Shown: positions 25,231 through 34,446, counted from the stretch's first letter. The stretch is 64,000 bases of DNA from Leisingera aquaemixtae (GCF_001458395.1 NZ_CYSR01000026.1:1-64000), one strand, 5' to 3'. Notes: generated by a model from the sequence alone, not told the origin. Numbers and translations are program-made.

Positions 25231-27138
25231 ATGCGCGTTTTCACTATTCTGGGACCGTCGCAGTCCGGCAAATCAACGCTGGCCACGGCGCTGGCCAATC
25301 TGGACAGCGCCGCCGGCAAACGGCAGGAGGTTGCAGGCGTCGCCGCTTTGCAGCCTTTTTTATTTATGGGGGAGGACTGGGCTGCGATCGACATCGCGGG
25401 CGGGGCCGACAATCTGGCGCAGGCGGGCCCGGCATTGGCCGCCAGCGACGCTGCCGTCCTCTGCGTACCGGCTGACGCCGGCGCTGCGGTCCTCAGCGCG
25501 CCGTACTTGCGCAAGCTGGAGGAGGCGGGGATCCCCGCCTTTATTTTTGTCAACCGGATGGACCAGGCAACGGACCGGGTGGCGGAGATTGTTGCCGCGC
25601 TTCAGGCCTATTGCAGCCACAACATCATCCTGCGGCAAGTGCCGATCCGCGAGGACGGGCAGGTTGTGGGTGCTGTGGATCTGATCTCGGAACGCGCCTG
25701 GCAGTATCAGGAGGGCAAGCCCTCGGCGCTGATTGAGCTGCCGGTGGCGATGTATGCCCGCGAGCAGGAGGCGCGGACCGAGCTGCTGGAGGCGCTTGCG
25801 GATTTTGACGACACGCTGCTGGAGGAGCTGATCGAGGATCAGAAAGTGATGCCGGAGGAGGTTTATGACGTGGCCACCAAGGTGCTGCAGCATAACGACC
25901 TGATCCCGGCGCTGATGGGATCGGCCGAGCACAGGAATGGCATTCTGCGGCTGATGAAATCGCTGCGGCATGAAGCGCCGGATGTGGGTGTCGCGCTGGA
26001 GCGGCTGTCGCGGGGCGGCAAGGTGATGGCGGTCGGCTGCATGGCCGATCTGGTCAAGCATCTTGGCAAGACGGTGATGGTGCGGGCGCTGGACGGCAGT
26101 GTCGGCAACGGGCTGCCGGTTGGCGGCGCAACGCTCGGGTCGCTGACCGGTGTCGGCTCCGCGGCCATCACCCGCCTGACACCCGGGGATATGGGGCAGG
26201 CGGTGAAGTCGGACCATTTGAACCTGGGCTATTCCTACGGCCCGGACGGGGCGGCGCCGCTGCCGGACTGGGCGCAGCCGCGGCCCTCGACCTTCCGGCG
26301 GGTGATCACCCCGGTGCATGAGCGTGACGACGCGCGGCTGTCGGGCGCGCTGGAGCGGCTGGCGGAGATCGACCCGGCGCTGGTGGTGGGCCAGGAGGAG
26401 GCCAGCGGCCATGTGCTGCTGAGTCTGCAGGGGCCGCTGCACATGCGCCGGATCAAGCAGGCCTTGAAGGACGAGTTCGGCGTCGAGGTGGAGGAGGGGC
26501 CGGTGCCGCCGGCGCTGCGCGAGACCATCAAGAAATCCGTGCAGGTGCATTACCGCCACCGCAAGCAGTCCGGCGGCGCCGGCCAGTTTGCCGATGTGGT
26601 GATCGAGGTGAAGCCTCTGCCGCGCGGCGGCGGTTTTGTGTTCGAGGAAACCGTGAAGGGCGGTGCGGTGCCCAAGAACTACATCCCCTCGGTCGAGGCC
26701 GGCGCGCGCGAGGCGCTGGCGCAGGGTCTCAATGGACACCCGGTGGTGGATGTCTGTGTGACCCTGAAGGACGGCAAGCATCACTCGGTGGACAGTTCCG
26801 ATTATGCCTTCCGCACCGCGGGCAAGAACGCGGTGAGGGAGGCGCTGGCGGAGGCTGGCGCGGTGCTGCTGCAGCCGATTATGCGGGTGCAGATCCATGT
26901 GCCGTCGGTCTTTACCGGCGGGCTGGTGCCGGTGGTGAGCGGGATGAAGGGGCAGATCCTGGGCTTTGAGGCCGAGGATGGCGTTGCCGGCTGGGACGTG
27001 TTCGAAACGCTGCTGCCGATGTCGGCGCAGGACGATCTGTGCAACACGCTGGCCAGCGCAACCCGCGGCACCGGCTGGTTCAGCACCGATTTCGACCACT
27101 ATGAGGAGGCGCGGCGGGCGGATTTCGCCGAGGCGTAG
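25231..27138 (+). CDS. EF-G-like GTPase paralogue with degenerate G domain
   Basis: The 635-aa protein has an EF-G architecture. The G domain is much shortened (P-loop GPSQSGKST, residues 8-16; DIAGG at 54-58 instead of DTPGH; NRMD at 108-111). Domains II to V follow, with LSGALERLAEIDPALVV and YRHRKQSGGAGQFADV, GGAVPKNYIPSVEAGAREAL (domain IV) and TGGLVPVVSGMKGQILGFE (domain V). The switch I motif RGITI and the catalytic His after DxxG are absent. It is therefore a paralogue, not the essential EF-G, and its GTPase activity is doubtful. ATG 25231 has GGGAGG upstream. Similar proteins occur in roseobacters as 'elongation factor G'. Confidence 0.85.
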   Translation: MRVFTILGPSQSGKSTLATALANLDSAAGKRQEVAGVAALQPFLFMGEDWAAIDIAGGADNLAQAGPALAASDAAVLCVPADAGAAVLSAPYLRKLEEAGIPAFIFVNRMDQATDRVAEIVAALQAYCSHNIILRQVPIREDGQVVGAVDLISERAWQYQEGKPSALIELPVAMYAREQEARTELLEALADFDDTLLEELIEDQKVMPEEVYDVATKVLQHNDLIPALMGSAEHRNGILRLMKSLRHEAPDVGVALERLSRGGKVMAVGCMADLVKHLGKTVMVRALDGSVGNGLPVGGATLGSLTGVGSAAITRLTPGDMGQAVKSDHLNLGYSYGPDGAAPLPDWAQPRPSTFRRVITPVHERDDARLSGALERLAEIDPALVVGQEEASGHVLLSLQGPLHMRRIKQALKDEFGVEVEEGPVPPALRETIKKSVQVHYRHRKQSGGAGQFADVVIEVKPLPRGGGFVFEETVKGGAVPKNYIPSVEAGAREALAQGLNGHPVVDVCVTLKDGKHHSVDSSDYAFRTAGKNAVREALAEAGAVLLQPIMRVQIHVPSVFTGGLVPVVSGMKGQILGFEAEDGVAGWDVFETLLPMSAQDDLCNTLASATRGTGWFSTDFDHYEEARRADFAEA

Positions 27139-27168
27139 GATCGGGTGCGGGCTGATTGCTCGCCGTCT

Positions 27169-27253
27169 GCCCGGCCGAAAGGCCGGGCCGCGCCCGACCC
27201 TCCCCCACGGGGAGGGCGCTTTCAGCACCCGCCCCGAGGCTCGGGCGCGGCCC
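27169..27253. repeat. Palindromic mosaic repeat, copy A
   Basis: The stretch starts with hairpin GCCCGGCC-GAAA-GGCCGGGC (27169-27188). A nested larger inverted repeat, GGGCCGCGCCCGA (27185-27197) / TCGGGCGCGGCCC (27241-27253), encloses a CCCTCCCC/GGGGAGGG hairpin. A related copy is at 50428-50475. It looks like a REP/BIME-type intergenic element. Located between the EF-G-like gene and the ProX-type gene, it may also terminate or stabilise the upstream mRNA. Confidence 0.6.
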
Positions 27254-27338
27254 TCTGTGCATTGATGATACAGCTTGCAATTCTGAGTCTTTTTGCGTGA
27301 TGTGCGCAGCGACCCGGAACGGCTTGCGGAGTAAGATC

Positions 27339-27866
27339 ATGGATGCCTCATCGGCCTGTCAGGACAGCCTGCCTGTCTCCTCGGATGCGCTGCTGAAGCA
27401 GCTGGACGATTGGGGCATCGCTTACCAGTTGCATACCCATGTTCCGCTGCGCACGGTGGAAGAGGCCAAGGCGGTTGAGGATCAGTTCATGGCGCCGGGC
27501 GAAAACGCGCTGCGGCTGAAGAACCTGTATCTGCGCGACAAGAAGAAGCGGAGCTATCTGGTGACGCTGCAGCAGGACCGCGAGATCGACCTGAAGGCGC
27601 TGGGCGCTGAACTGGGGATCGGCAATCTGTCGTTCGGCTCGGCGGACAGGCTGCTGGAGAACCTCGGCATCCGCCCCGGCGCGGTCAGCCCGCTGGCGAT
27701 GATCACCGGCGTGGAGAAAGGTGTGACCTTCTATATGGATGCGCAGGCGCAGGAGGCGGATGTGATCTATATGCACCCGCTGGTCAATGACCGCACCGTG
27801 GCGATGAAGCAGGCCGATGTGATGGCGTTCTTTGAGAAGACCGGCGTTGCGGTGAACTGGGTCTAA
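27339..27866 (+). CDS. Prolyl-tRNA-synthetase-associated editing protein (YbaK/ProX-like)
   Basis: The 175-aa protein has the YbaK/ProX fold: LLKQLDDWGIAYQLHTHVPLRTVEEAKAVE, LKNLYLRDKKKRSYLVTLQQDREIDLKAL (editing-domain Lys) and SFGSADRLLENLGIRPGAVSPLAMI. Such proteins deacylate mischarged tRNA-Pro (for example Ala-tRNA-Pro) in the cytoplasm. ATG 27339 has GGAG upstream. The stop overlaps the stop of the convergent racemase gene. Confidence 0.9.
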   Translation: MDASSACQDSLPVSSDALLKQLDDWGIAYQLHTHVPLRTVEEAKAVEDQFMAPGENALRLKNLYLRDKKKRSYLVTLQQDREIDLKALGAELGIGNLSFGSADRLLENLGIRPGAVSPLAMITGVEKGVTFYMDAQAQEADVIYMHPLVNDRTVAMKQADVMAFFEKTGVAVNWV

Positions 27867-28618
27867 CCGGCCCGTTCCTCCTCCAGCGCCAGATCCAGCG
27901 CTGCGGCCACATGGGCGGCGGAGGGGTTCACGAACAGGAAGCCCCCGGCCTCAAAGCTGACATCGTCGATTAGGTCCGGGAAGGCCAGCGGCAGTTCGGT
28001 GCAGGCCAGCAGGATGGCGGTGCCGGGTTGCGCGTGGCGCGCGCAGAAGCGCAGCAGGCGGTCCTGCGCGCCACTGGCCGCGCCGCCGTGGAAATCCTCG
28101 TCGATCATGGCTTGCATTTCGGCAATTTCAGCGTCCGGCAGGGTGTCGTTGGCGCGGACACCGTGTTCCGCCAGCACATTCGCGTAGTTGCGGGCCTGCA
28201 TGGTGACGGCGGTGCCCAGCACCAGCGCCTGCGCGCTGCCGGTCGCGGCAGTGGCCTTGGCGGCGGCATCGAAGATGCTGAGGACCGGCATCATCACGCC
28301 CTTTTTGATCGCGTGCAGCCGGGCGTGCGGGGTGTTGGAGGCAATCAGGGCAAAGTCGCAGCCCGCGCGCTCCAGCGTCAGCATCGCATCGCGGAAGACG
28401 GCGTCGAAGGCGGCCCAACTGGCCTCATCCCCCGGGCGGCCGCGCAAGGCGCGGGTTTGGGCCTGTACCACGGATTCGATGGTGATGGGCGGCACCGGCA
28501 GCGGCGCGGCCGCGCCGCGGTCTGCAAAGAACCGCCCGGCGCCTTCGCAGATGGCGCGGTAATAATCGATGGTGGAGGCCCAGCCGACGCCGCCGAGAAT
28601 GCCGATCTTCTTCATCAA
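27863..28618 (-). CDS. Aspartate/glutamate racemase family protein
   Basis: The 251-aa protein starts KKIGILGGVGWASTIDYYRAI, typical of the family. It has IASNTPHARLHAI, where the first catalytic position is Thr instead of Cys, and LLACTELPL, carrying the second catalytic Cys. The Thr/Cys pair resembles the E. coli L-Asp/Glu-specific racemase YgeA. It could act on an aspartate-like acid; the substrate is not shown. ATG 28618 or 28615 both fit. Confidence 0.88.
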   Translation of the reverse strand: MMKKIGILGGVGWASTIDYYRAICEGAGRFFADRGAAAPLPVPPITIESVVQAQTRALRGRPGDEASWAAFDAVFRDAMLTLERAGCDFALIASNTPHARLHAIKKGVMMPVLSIFDAAAKATAATGSAQALVLGTAVTMQARNYANVLAEHGVRANDTLPDAEIAEMQAMIDEDFHGGAASGAQDRLLRFCARHAQPGTAILLACTELPLAFPDLIDDVSFEAGGFLFVNPSAAHVAAALDLALEEERAG

Positions 28619-28738
28619 ATTGCCTGCCCTTGAGATGCCGCTGCGGGCAGACTGGCACGGCAGCGGTGGGCTGCCAAACGTAAAAAAGCCGCCAGCGCTC
28701 CGCAGGGAATGCTGGCGGCGGGACCGGGGCGCTGCGGG

Positions 28739-29320
28739 TCAGGCTGCCAGGGCTTCGATCTGGCTTTCTGCCTTGGCCAGAGCGCCGTCGGCGTCGATGG
28801 ACATGGCGTCAGCGGCCACGACCTCGACATCGGTGATGCCGATGAAGCCCAGCACGTGGCGCAGGTAGGTGGTGGCAAAGTCGATGTCGGAGCCGGCCTG
28901 GGTGCCGCCGGAGGCCATGACGATGACGGCGCGCTTGCCTTCCAGCAGGCCGATGGGGCCGGTTTCATGGTACTGGAAGGTGAGGCCGACGCGGGCCACC
29001 AGGTCGATCCAGGCCTTGAGCGTGGAAGGCACCGAGAAGTTGTAGACCGGCGCGCCGATCACGATGGTATCCGCCTGTTTCAGCTCCTCCACCAGCGAGT
29101 CCGATAGGGCGAGCAGCTGTTTGTGTTCGTCTGTGCGCTGGTCCGCGGGGGTGAAGTTGGCCCCCACCCAGGCGCCGTCCAGCAGCGGCAGCGGCGCGGC
29201 CAGGTCGCGGCGGATCACCTGGTCAGCGCCGAGGCGGCTGACGATCCGGGCCGAGAGGTCGCGGGTGACGGAGCCCTCGATGCGGGCGGAAGAGTCGATA
29301 TGGAGAACGGTGCGGGTCAT
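28739..29320 (-). CDS. azoR: FMN-dependent NADH azoreductase (AcpD/AzoR type)
   Basis: The 193-aa flavodoxin-fold protein has HIDSSARIEGSVTRDLSARIV, a phosphate-binding loop, then VIGAPVYNFSVPSTLKAWID and VIVMASGGT, typical of AzoR. It reduces quinones and azo compounds with NADH. ATG 29320 fits the family start (MTRTVLHIDSS); 29389 is too early. It is divergent from a LysR gene, its probable regulator. Confidence 0.92.
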   Translation of the reverse strand: MTRTVLHIDSSARIEGSVTRDLSARIVSRLGADQVIRRDLAAPLPLLDGAWVGANFTPADQRTDEHKQLLALSDSLVEELKQADTIVIGAPVYNFSVPSTLKAWIDLVARVGLTFQYHETGPIGLLEGKRAVIVMASGGTQAGSDIDFATTYLRHVLGFIGITDVEVVAADAMSIDADGALAKAESQIEALAA

Positions 29321-29439
29321 ATTCGTGGTCCTGTGCTTGTTGCTGACAGGAATTTGGGGTATTGCAAATTTGAACGCAACGGCGATCAAATAACAACATT
29401 TGTGCGCTGGCGCGCAGTTCTGCTGGCAGGGAGACTGGC

Positions 29440-30318
29440 ATGGAAAACTGGGATGAAGTCCGCACCGCCTATCAGGTGGCCCGCATGGGCACGGTCAGCG
29501 GCGCGGCGGAGGTGCTGGGGGTGCATCACGCCACCGTGATCCGCCACATCGACGCGATCGAGGCACGGCTGGGGGTGAAGCTGTTCCAGCGCCATGCCCG
29601 CGGCTATACGCCGACGGAGGCCGGGCAGGACCTGTTGCGGGTGGCGCAGGCCACGGATGATCAGTTCAGCCAGCTGGTCGGGCGGCTGAAGGGGCAGGGC
29701 GACGACGTGTCCGGTGAGCTGGTGGTCACCTCGCTGGCGTCACTTGCGCCGATGATGGTGCCGGCGCTGAAAGAATTTCAGGACATGCATCCGGGGCTGA
29801 TCATCCGCTATCTGACCGGCGAGCGGCTGTTCCGGCTGGAATACGGTGAGGCGCATGTGGCGGTCCGCGCGGGCAATGCGCCGGATCAGCCGGACAATGT
29901 GGTGCAGCCCTTCATGAAGCAGCAGGTCGGCCTTTATGCCGCCAAGACCTATGCCGGCAAATACGGGCTGCTGAAGGGGGTGGAGGATATCCCCAATCAC
30001 CGTTTTGTCGGCCAGGACGACGAGGGCAGCCGGGCGCCGTTTTCGCGCTGGCTGCGGGCCAATGCTCCGGCGGAGGCGATTGCCTTCCGCTGTACCGACG
30101 GCGCGACCCTGAAGGCGGCCGTGCGCAGCGGCGCGGGGATCGGGTTCATGGCGGCCTGGGAGGCGCGGCAGGAGCCGGATCTGGTGGAGATGATGGCACC
30201 GCAGGAAGACTGGGAGGGCACCCTGTGGCTGGTCACCCATGTCGATCTGCACCGGACCAACAAGGTGCAGGCGTTCCTGAAGTTCCTGAAGGAGCAGGTG
30301 AAGGACTGGCAGCTGTGA
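29440..30318 (+). CDS. LysR-family transcriptional regulator
   Basis: The 292-aa protein has the LysR N-terminal helix-turn-helix (YQVARMGTVSGAAEVLGVHHATVIRHIDAIEARLGVKLFQRHARGYTPTEAG) and a C-terminal effector domain. It is divergent from azoR across about 120 bp that contain TTGC (29363-29366) / GCAA (29377-29380) symmetry, a possible T-N-A type site. It probably controls azoR and its own gene. Effector unknown. Confidence 0.9.
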   Translation: MENWDEVRTAYQVARMGTVSGAAEVLGVHHATVIRHIDAIEARLGVKLFQRHARGYTPTEAGQDLLRVAQATDDQFSQLVGRLKGQGDDVSGELVVTSLASLAPMMVPALKEFQDMHPGLIIRYLTGERLFRLEYGEAHVAVRAGNAPDQPDNVVQPFMKQQVGLYAAKTYAGKYGLLKGVEDIPNHRFVGQDDEGSRAPFSRWLRANAPAEAIAFRCTDGATLKAAVRSGAGIGFMAAWEARQEPDLVEMMAPQEDWEGTLWLVTHVDLHRTNKVQAFLKFLKEQVKDWQL

Positions 30319-31211
30319 GCGAGGCGCTGCGCGGGCATCTTGCGATGCTGATGTTCTCGGCGCTGGTGGCGGGGTCGTTTTCGCTGGGCGTTATGGTGGC
30401 GAATGAGATCGCGCCCGCGGCGCTGAACGCGGCACGTTTCGGCATTGCCGCGGTTGTCATCGGCGCGGCGGCGCTGGCGACCACCGGGCTGCGGCGCGCC
30501 CATTTCCGCGCGCCCTGGCGGTTTGCGGTGCTGGGCGGGCTGTTCGGCGGCTATTTCGTGCTGATGTTTTACGGGCTGCAGACCGCGGCGCCGGTCAGCG
30601 CCGCGGCGGTGTTCACGCTGGTACCGGTGATGAGCGCGCTGTTCGGCTGGCTGCTGCTGCGCCAGATCACCACCCCCTGGATGGCGCTGGCACTGGCGCT
30701 GGGCGCGGGCGGGGCGGTCTGGGTGATCGTGCGCGGCGACCTGGGCGCGCTGGCGGCGTTTGAGATCGGCCAGGGCGAGATCATCTATTTCTGGGGCTGC
30801 GTGCTGCATGCCATCTATACGCCGATGGTGCGCAAGCTGAACCGGGGCGAACCGGCTGTGGTGTTCACATTCGGGATGCTGCTGGCGGGCGGCGCGTTGC
30901 TGGCCGCCTTTGGCTGGCGGGATATTCTGGCGACTGATTGGATGCAGCTGCCCGGCATCGTTTGGGTCGGTCTGTTCTATCTGGCGGTCTGTGCCAGCTC
31001 TGCCACCTTTGTGCTGCTGCAATATGCAACCCTGCGGCTGCCCTCGGCCAAGGTGATGGCCTATACCTACCTCACGCCCAGCTGGGTGATCCTGTGGGAG
31101 ATCGCGCTGGGCCGGGGCGCGCCGCCGGGCATGGTGCTGATCGGGGTGGCGATGTCGGTGGTGGCGCTGGTGATGCTGCTGGAGGGCGCGCGGGAGCAGC
31201 AGCCCGCGTGA
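30315..31211 (+). CDS. EamA/DMT-superfamily transporter
   Basis: The 298-aa protein is very hydrophobic, with about ten membrane segments in two EamA repeats (AALNAARFGIAAVVIG and later SSATFVLLQYATLRLPSAKVMAYTYLTPSWVILWE). It is probably an exporter of metabolites. The GTG start at 30315 overlaps the LysR stop (GTGA), so it is likely translated together with the regulator gene. Substrate unknown. Confidence 0.88.
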   Translation: MSEALRGHLAMLMFSALVAGSFSLGVMVANEIAPAALNAARFGIAAVVIGAAALATTGLRRAHFRAPWRFAVLGGLFGGYFVLMFYGLQTAAPVSAAAVFTLVPVMSALFGWLLLRQITTPWMALALALGAGGAVWVIVRGDLGALAAFEIGQGEIIYFWGCVLHAIYTPMVRKLNRGEPAVVFTFGMLLAGGALLAAFGWRDILATDWMQLPGIVWVGLFYLAVCASSATFVLLQYATLRLPSAKVMAYTYLTPSWVILWEIALGRGAPPGMVLIGVAMSVVALVMLLEGAREQQPA

Positions 31212-31310
31212 CCGCTGCGGCCCGCCGCTTGACGGAGGTCAAGGCGCCCGCGGCTGGCCCGGCTACCATGACAGACGCAGGAAACGCGCTCAGGTAACGA
31301 GGAGCGTGAC

Positions 31311-31736
31311 ATGTTCAAACACATCCTGGTCCCGGTGGACCTGCGCCTGCCCGACCCAGTGTCCAAGGCGCTGGACGTGGCGATGGAAATGGCCCGGATC
31401 GAAGGCGCGCGCATGACGCTGGTCAACGTGTCCGGCGGCACCACAGGGGAGACCTACAACGATGGCGCGGCTGAGGAGGTCATGACCTCGCTGGCCAGAA
31501 AGATCGAGAGCAAGATTGCCGGGAAGGCTGACGGGGTCAAAGTGGAGGGCATCACGGTCCACTCAAACGACGTTGCGGCGGAGGTGGACGGCATCCTGGC
31601 CCGCACGGTGGACGAGACCGGCGCCGATCTGGTGATTGCCGGCAGCCATGCGCCGCGGCTTCTGGATTACATCACCACCTCCCATGCCGGGTATCTGGTA
31701 CGCCATTCCAAAGCGTCGGTGTTTGTCGTGCGCTAG
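31311..31736 (+). CDS. Universal stress protein UspA family
   Basis: The 141-aa protein starts MFKHILVPVDLRLPDPVSKALDVAMEMARIEGARMTLVNV, typical of the Usp fold. The late region (VIAGSHAPRLLDYITTSHAGYLVRHSKASVFVVR) lacks the full G-x2-G-x9-G(S/T) nucleotide loop, so ATP binding is uncertain. It is preceded by AACGAGGAGC at normal spacing. Its TAG stop shares CTAG with the stop of the convergent ArsR gene. Confidence 0.88.
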   Translation: MFKHILVPVDLRLPDPVSKALDVAMEMARIEGARMTLVNVSGGTTGETYNDGAAEEVMTSLARKIESKIAGKADGVKVEGITVHSNDVAAEVDGILARTVDETGADLVIAGSHAPRLLDYITTSHAGYLVRHSKASVFVVR

Positions 31737-32077
31737 CTTTCGGCCTGGGTGTCTTCGGCGTTGAGCTCAGCTTCGAGGAAGCGTTCGAAGGCATCCAGGT
31801 TCACCGGCTCGAACTGGCCGAAACCCTGCATCCAGACCGACGCCGCGCGCATGGCGTCGGGCTGCAGCTTGCACCATTTGACCCGGCCGCGCTTTTCCTG
31901 CGCAATCAGGCCCGCGCGGGTCAGGATCGTCAGATGCTTGGAAATCGCCGCCAGCGACATCTCGAAGGGCTCCGCCACATCGGTGACGGCCATGTCGTCC
32001 TCCAGCAGCATGGTGAGGATCGCCCGGCGGGTCGGGTCGGCTAGGGCTGCAAAGACACTGTCGAGGGGATCGCTCAT
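31733..32077 (-). CDS. ArsR-family transcriptional regulator
   Basis: The 114-aa protein is a winged-helix regulator (SVFAALADPTRRAILTMLLEDDMAVTDVAEPFEMSLAAISKHLTILTRAGLIAQEKRGRVKWCKL). It lacks the ELCV metal box of metal-sensing ArsR proteins, so it may respond to something else. ATG 32077 was chosen over the longer frame from 32239. It is divergent from the second EamA gene and may control it. Confidence 0.88.
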   Translation of the reverse strand: MSDPLDSVFAALADPTRRAILTMLLEDDMAVTDVAEPFEMSLAAISKHLTILTRAGLIAQEKRGRVKWCKLQPDAMRAASVWMQGFGQFEPVNLDAFERFLEAELNAEDTQAES

Positions 32078-32165
32078 GCCTTCACTCCTATCCACAGCCT
32101 GCGGGTTTGACAATCTGTCCTGAGCCGTCAAGGTAGCGGCTTTCAGGCGCGCGGGGATTGATGGC

Positions 32166-33062
32166 ATGGCATTGAAATACTGGCTGGTGATTTTCATCCT
32201 CGGCATCGGCTGGGGAATGTCGTTCATGTTTAACGCCATTCTGCTGCGCGAGCTGGGGCCGCTGTCGGTCTCGATGGGGCGGGTGGGCTTCGGCGCGCTG
32301 GGCTGCTGGATCTATGTGCTGGCCGCGCGCAAGCCTGTGCCCGCAGCGCCGGGGCGCTGGCTGGGGCTGTTCGGCTTTGGCGTGCTCAGCTATGCCGGCC
32401 CCTTTGCCTTTTATGCGCTGGGCCAGCAGCACATCGCCAGCGGCGTGGCCGGGATCGTCAATGCCACCACCCCGGCGATGGCGGTTGCCGTCTCGCATTT
32501 CTGGCCCGGCGGCGAGCGGGCAACGGTGCTGAAGTCGCTGGGAGTGCTGTGCGGCTTCCTTGGCATCGTGCTGCTGTCGCTGCCGCTGTTGCAGGGCGGC
32601 CAGCCGTCGGAGGCCTGGGCGGTGCTGATCACGTTGTGCGCGCCCTTGTGCTATGCCTTCTCCGTCAACATCGCGCGCAGCTTCAGGGATATGGAGCCGG
32701 TGGTCCTCGTGGCGATTGCGCTGACCGGCGCCACCGCCGCGATTGCGCCGCTCGCCATATGGAGCGAAGGCCTGCCGCACGTAACGCGCATCGAGACCTG
32801 GGCGTCCTTGCTGGTGATCGGCTTTGTGCTGACCTCGGCTGCCTTCATCGCCTTTTACTGGGTGCTGCCCAAGGTGGGGCCGACCAATATCACCCTGCCG
32901 ACGCTGATCGCGCCGGTCTCAGCCCTGTTCCTGGGCACCTTTGTTCTGAAGGAGCAGCTGCTGTCAGAGCACCTGTGGGGCATGGCGGCGATCCTGATGG
33001 GGCTGCTGCTGATCGATGGGCGGATCGTGCGGCTGCGGATGCCGCGGCGGCCTGTTCGCTAA
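32166..33062 (+). CDS. EamA/DMT-superfamily transporter 2
   Basis: The 298-aa protein has about ten transmembrane segments in two repeats (LKYWLVIFILGIGWGMSFMFNAILLRELGPLSVSMGRVGFGALGCW, then FVLTSAAFIAFYWVLPKVGPTNITLPTLIAPVSALFLG). It starts 88 bp from the divergent ArsR gene. It is a probable efflux carrier of unknown substrate. Confidence 0.88.
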   Translation: MALKYWLVIFILGIGWGMSFMFNAILLRELGPLSVSMGRVGFGALGCWIYVLAARKPVPAAPGRWLGLFGFGVLSYAGPFAFYALGQQHIASGVAGIVNATTPAMAVAVSHFWPGGERATVLKSLGVLCGFLGIVLLSLPLLQGGQPSEAWAVLITLCAPLCYAFSVNIARSFRDMEPVVLVAIALTGATAAIAPLAIWSEGLPHVTRIETWASLLVIGFVLTSAAFIAFYWVLPKVGPTNITLPTLIAPVSALFLGTFVLKEQLLSEHLWGMAAILMGLLLIDGRIVRLRMPRRPVR

Positions 33063-33266
33063 AATCAACCTTTTGGTTGAATATGGAATCCGGAGCGGTT
33101 TGGCGCTAACGGCGGCTGCGGCAAGGCGGCGCGGCTTGCGCTGTCGCAGTTTTGTCCGTATGTTTTCAATGGCTTGACGTGAATTTGAAACTTCAATCCT
33201 TGTAATTGACTCCTCAGCCCCTTGGCCTTAGCACCCTTCACAGAACTTCGCGTGAGGATGGCGCCC

Positions 33267-33602
33267 GTGACCGACGACGACCAAAAGCAGCGCATGGCGC
33301 AGCTGGAGGAGAAGCTGGCGGCGGCGCGTAAGGCCCAGGAGCCCAAGCCGCGCGCGGATGAGCATTATTCGATGGCCAACATGGCCTGGCGGATGGTGAT
33401 CGAATTGGTGGCCGGTCTCGCGATCGGCTTTGGCATCGGATACGGGCTCGACCTGCTGTTTGGCACGCTCCCGGTATTCATGGTGCTGTTTGTATTGCTG
33501 GGGCTTGCCGCCGGAGTGAAGACGATGCTTCGCAGCGCGCAGGAGATCCAGGACAAGAAACTGGCCGATGAGGCCGAAAAAAATGCGCAAGACCGGGACT
33601 GA
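33267..33602 (+). CDS. atpI: ATP synthase protein I
   Basis: The 111-aa protein begins with a charged coiled-coil region ([18 protein letters not shown]) and then has two transmembrane helices ([50 protein letters not shown]), the alphaproteobacterial AtpI form. It helps c-ring assembly. GTG 33267 is preferred because AGGATGG is correctly placed; the ORF from 33222 is longer than the family. First gene of the F0 operon. Confidence 0.88.
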   Translation: MTDDDQKQRMAQLEEKLAAARKAQEPKPRADEHYSMANMAWRMVIELVAGLAIGFGIGYGLDLLFGTLPVFMVLFVLLGLAAGVKTMLRSAQEIQDKKLADEAEKNAQDRD

Positions 33603-33642
33603 TCCGACGGGATCGGCTGCCGGCGACAGGAGAAGCGGACCG

Positions 33643-34446
33643 ATGGGCAAAATTTTCTTTTTCGCAGTTCTGGCACTGGTCGTGGTGTCGGGCCTGATTT
33701 TCGCTCCGGCGGAATCAAAGCTGGCGATCCACCCGATGGACCAGTTCATCGTGCAGCCGCTGTTTGGCGGTGACCACGTCTCCTGGTACACTCCGACCAA
33801 CGTGACCCTGTGGATGGGCCTGGCGGTTGCCGCCGTGTTCGCGCTGCTGGTGCTGGGCTCCTCGCGCCGCGCCATCGTGCCGGGCCGCACCCAGTCGGTG
33901 GCGGAACTGGCCTATGGCTTCATCTACAAGATGGTCGAAGATGTGGCCGGTAAGGACGGCGTCAAGTTCTTCCCCTACATCATGACCCTGTTCATGTTCA
34001 TCGTGATGGCCAACTTCCTGGGCCTGATCCCGATGTCCTTCACCACCACGTCGCACATCGCGGTGACCGCGATCCTGGCTGCGCTGGTATTCTTCACCGT
34101 GACCATCGTCGGCTTCGTCAAGAACGGCGCCGGTTTCCTGGGCCTGTTCTGGGTGTCGAGCGCGCCGCTGGCGCTCCGCCCGATCCTGGCCATCATCGAA
34201 CTGATTTCCTACTTCGTACGCCCTGTCAGCCACTCCATCCGTCTTGCCGGTAACGTGATGGCCGGCCACGCGGTTCTGAAGGTGTTCGCAGGTTTCGCTG
34301 GCGCCCTGGGCCTGTTCAGCTTCCTGCCGATCTTCGCAATCACCGCAGTCTACGCCCTCGAAGTTCTGGTGGCCTTCATCCAGGCCTACGTGTTCACCAT
34401 CCTGACCTGCGTGTACCTGAAGGACGCACTGCACCCGAGCCACTAA
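33643..34446 (+). CDS. atpB: F0F1 ATP synthase subunit a
   Basis: The 267-aa membrane protein has the key helix with the essential Arg ([24 protein letters not shown]) and the C-terminal helix [25 protein letters not shown]. It forms the proton half-channels beside the c ring. ATG 33643 has GGAGAAG upstream. The next gene, atpE, is about 88 bp away. Confidence 0.97.
   Translation: MGKIFFFAVLALVVVSGLIFAPAESKLAIHPMDQFIVQPLFGGDHVSWYTPTNVTLWMGLAVAAVFALLVLGSSRRAIVPGRTQSVAELAYGFIYKMVEDVAGKDGVKFFPYIMTLFMFIVMANFLGLIPMSFTTTSHIAVTAILAALVFFTVTIVGFVKNGAGFLGLFWVSSAPLALRPILAIIELISYFVRPVSHSIRLAGNVMAGHAVLKVFAGFAGALGLFSFLPIFAITAVYALEVLVAFIQAYVFTILTCVYLKDALHPSH

Noticed and set aside
25360-27228. 622-aa open frame on the minus strand
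   Set aside because: It is antisense to the EF-G-like gene, which has clear domain structure.
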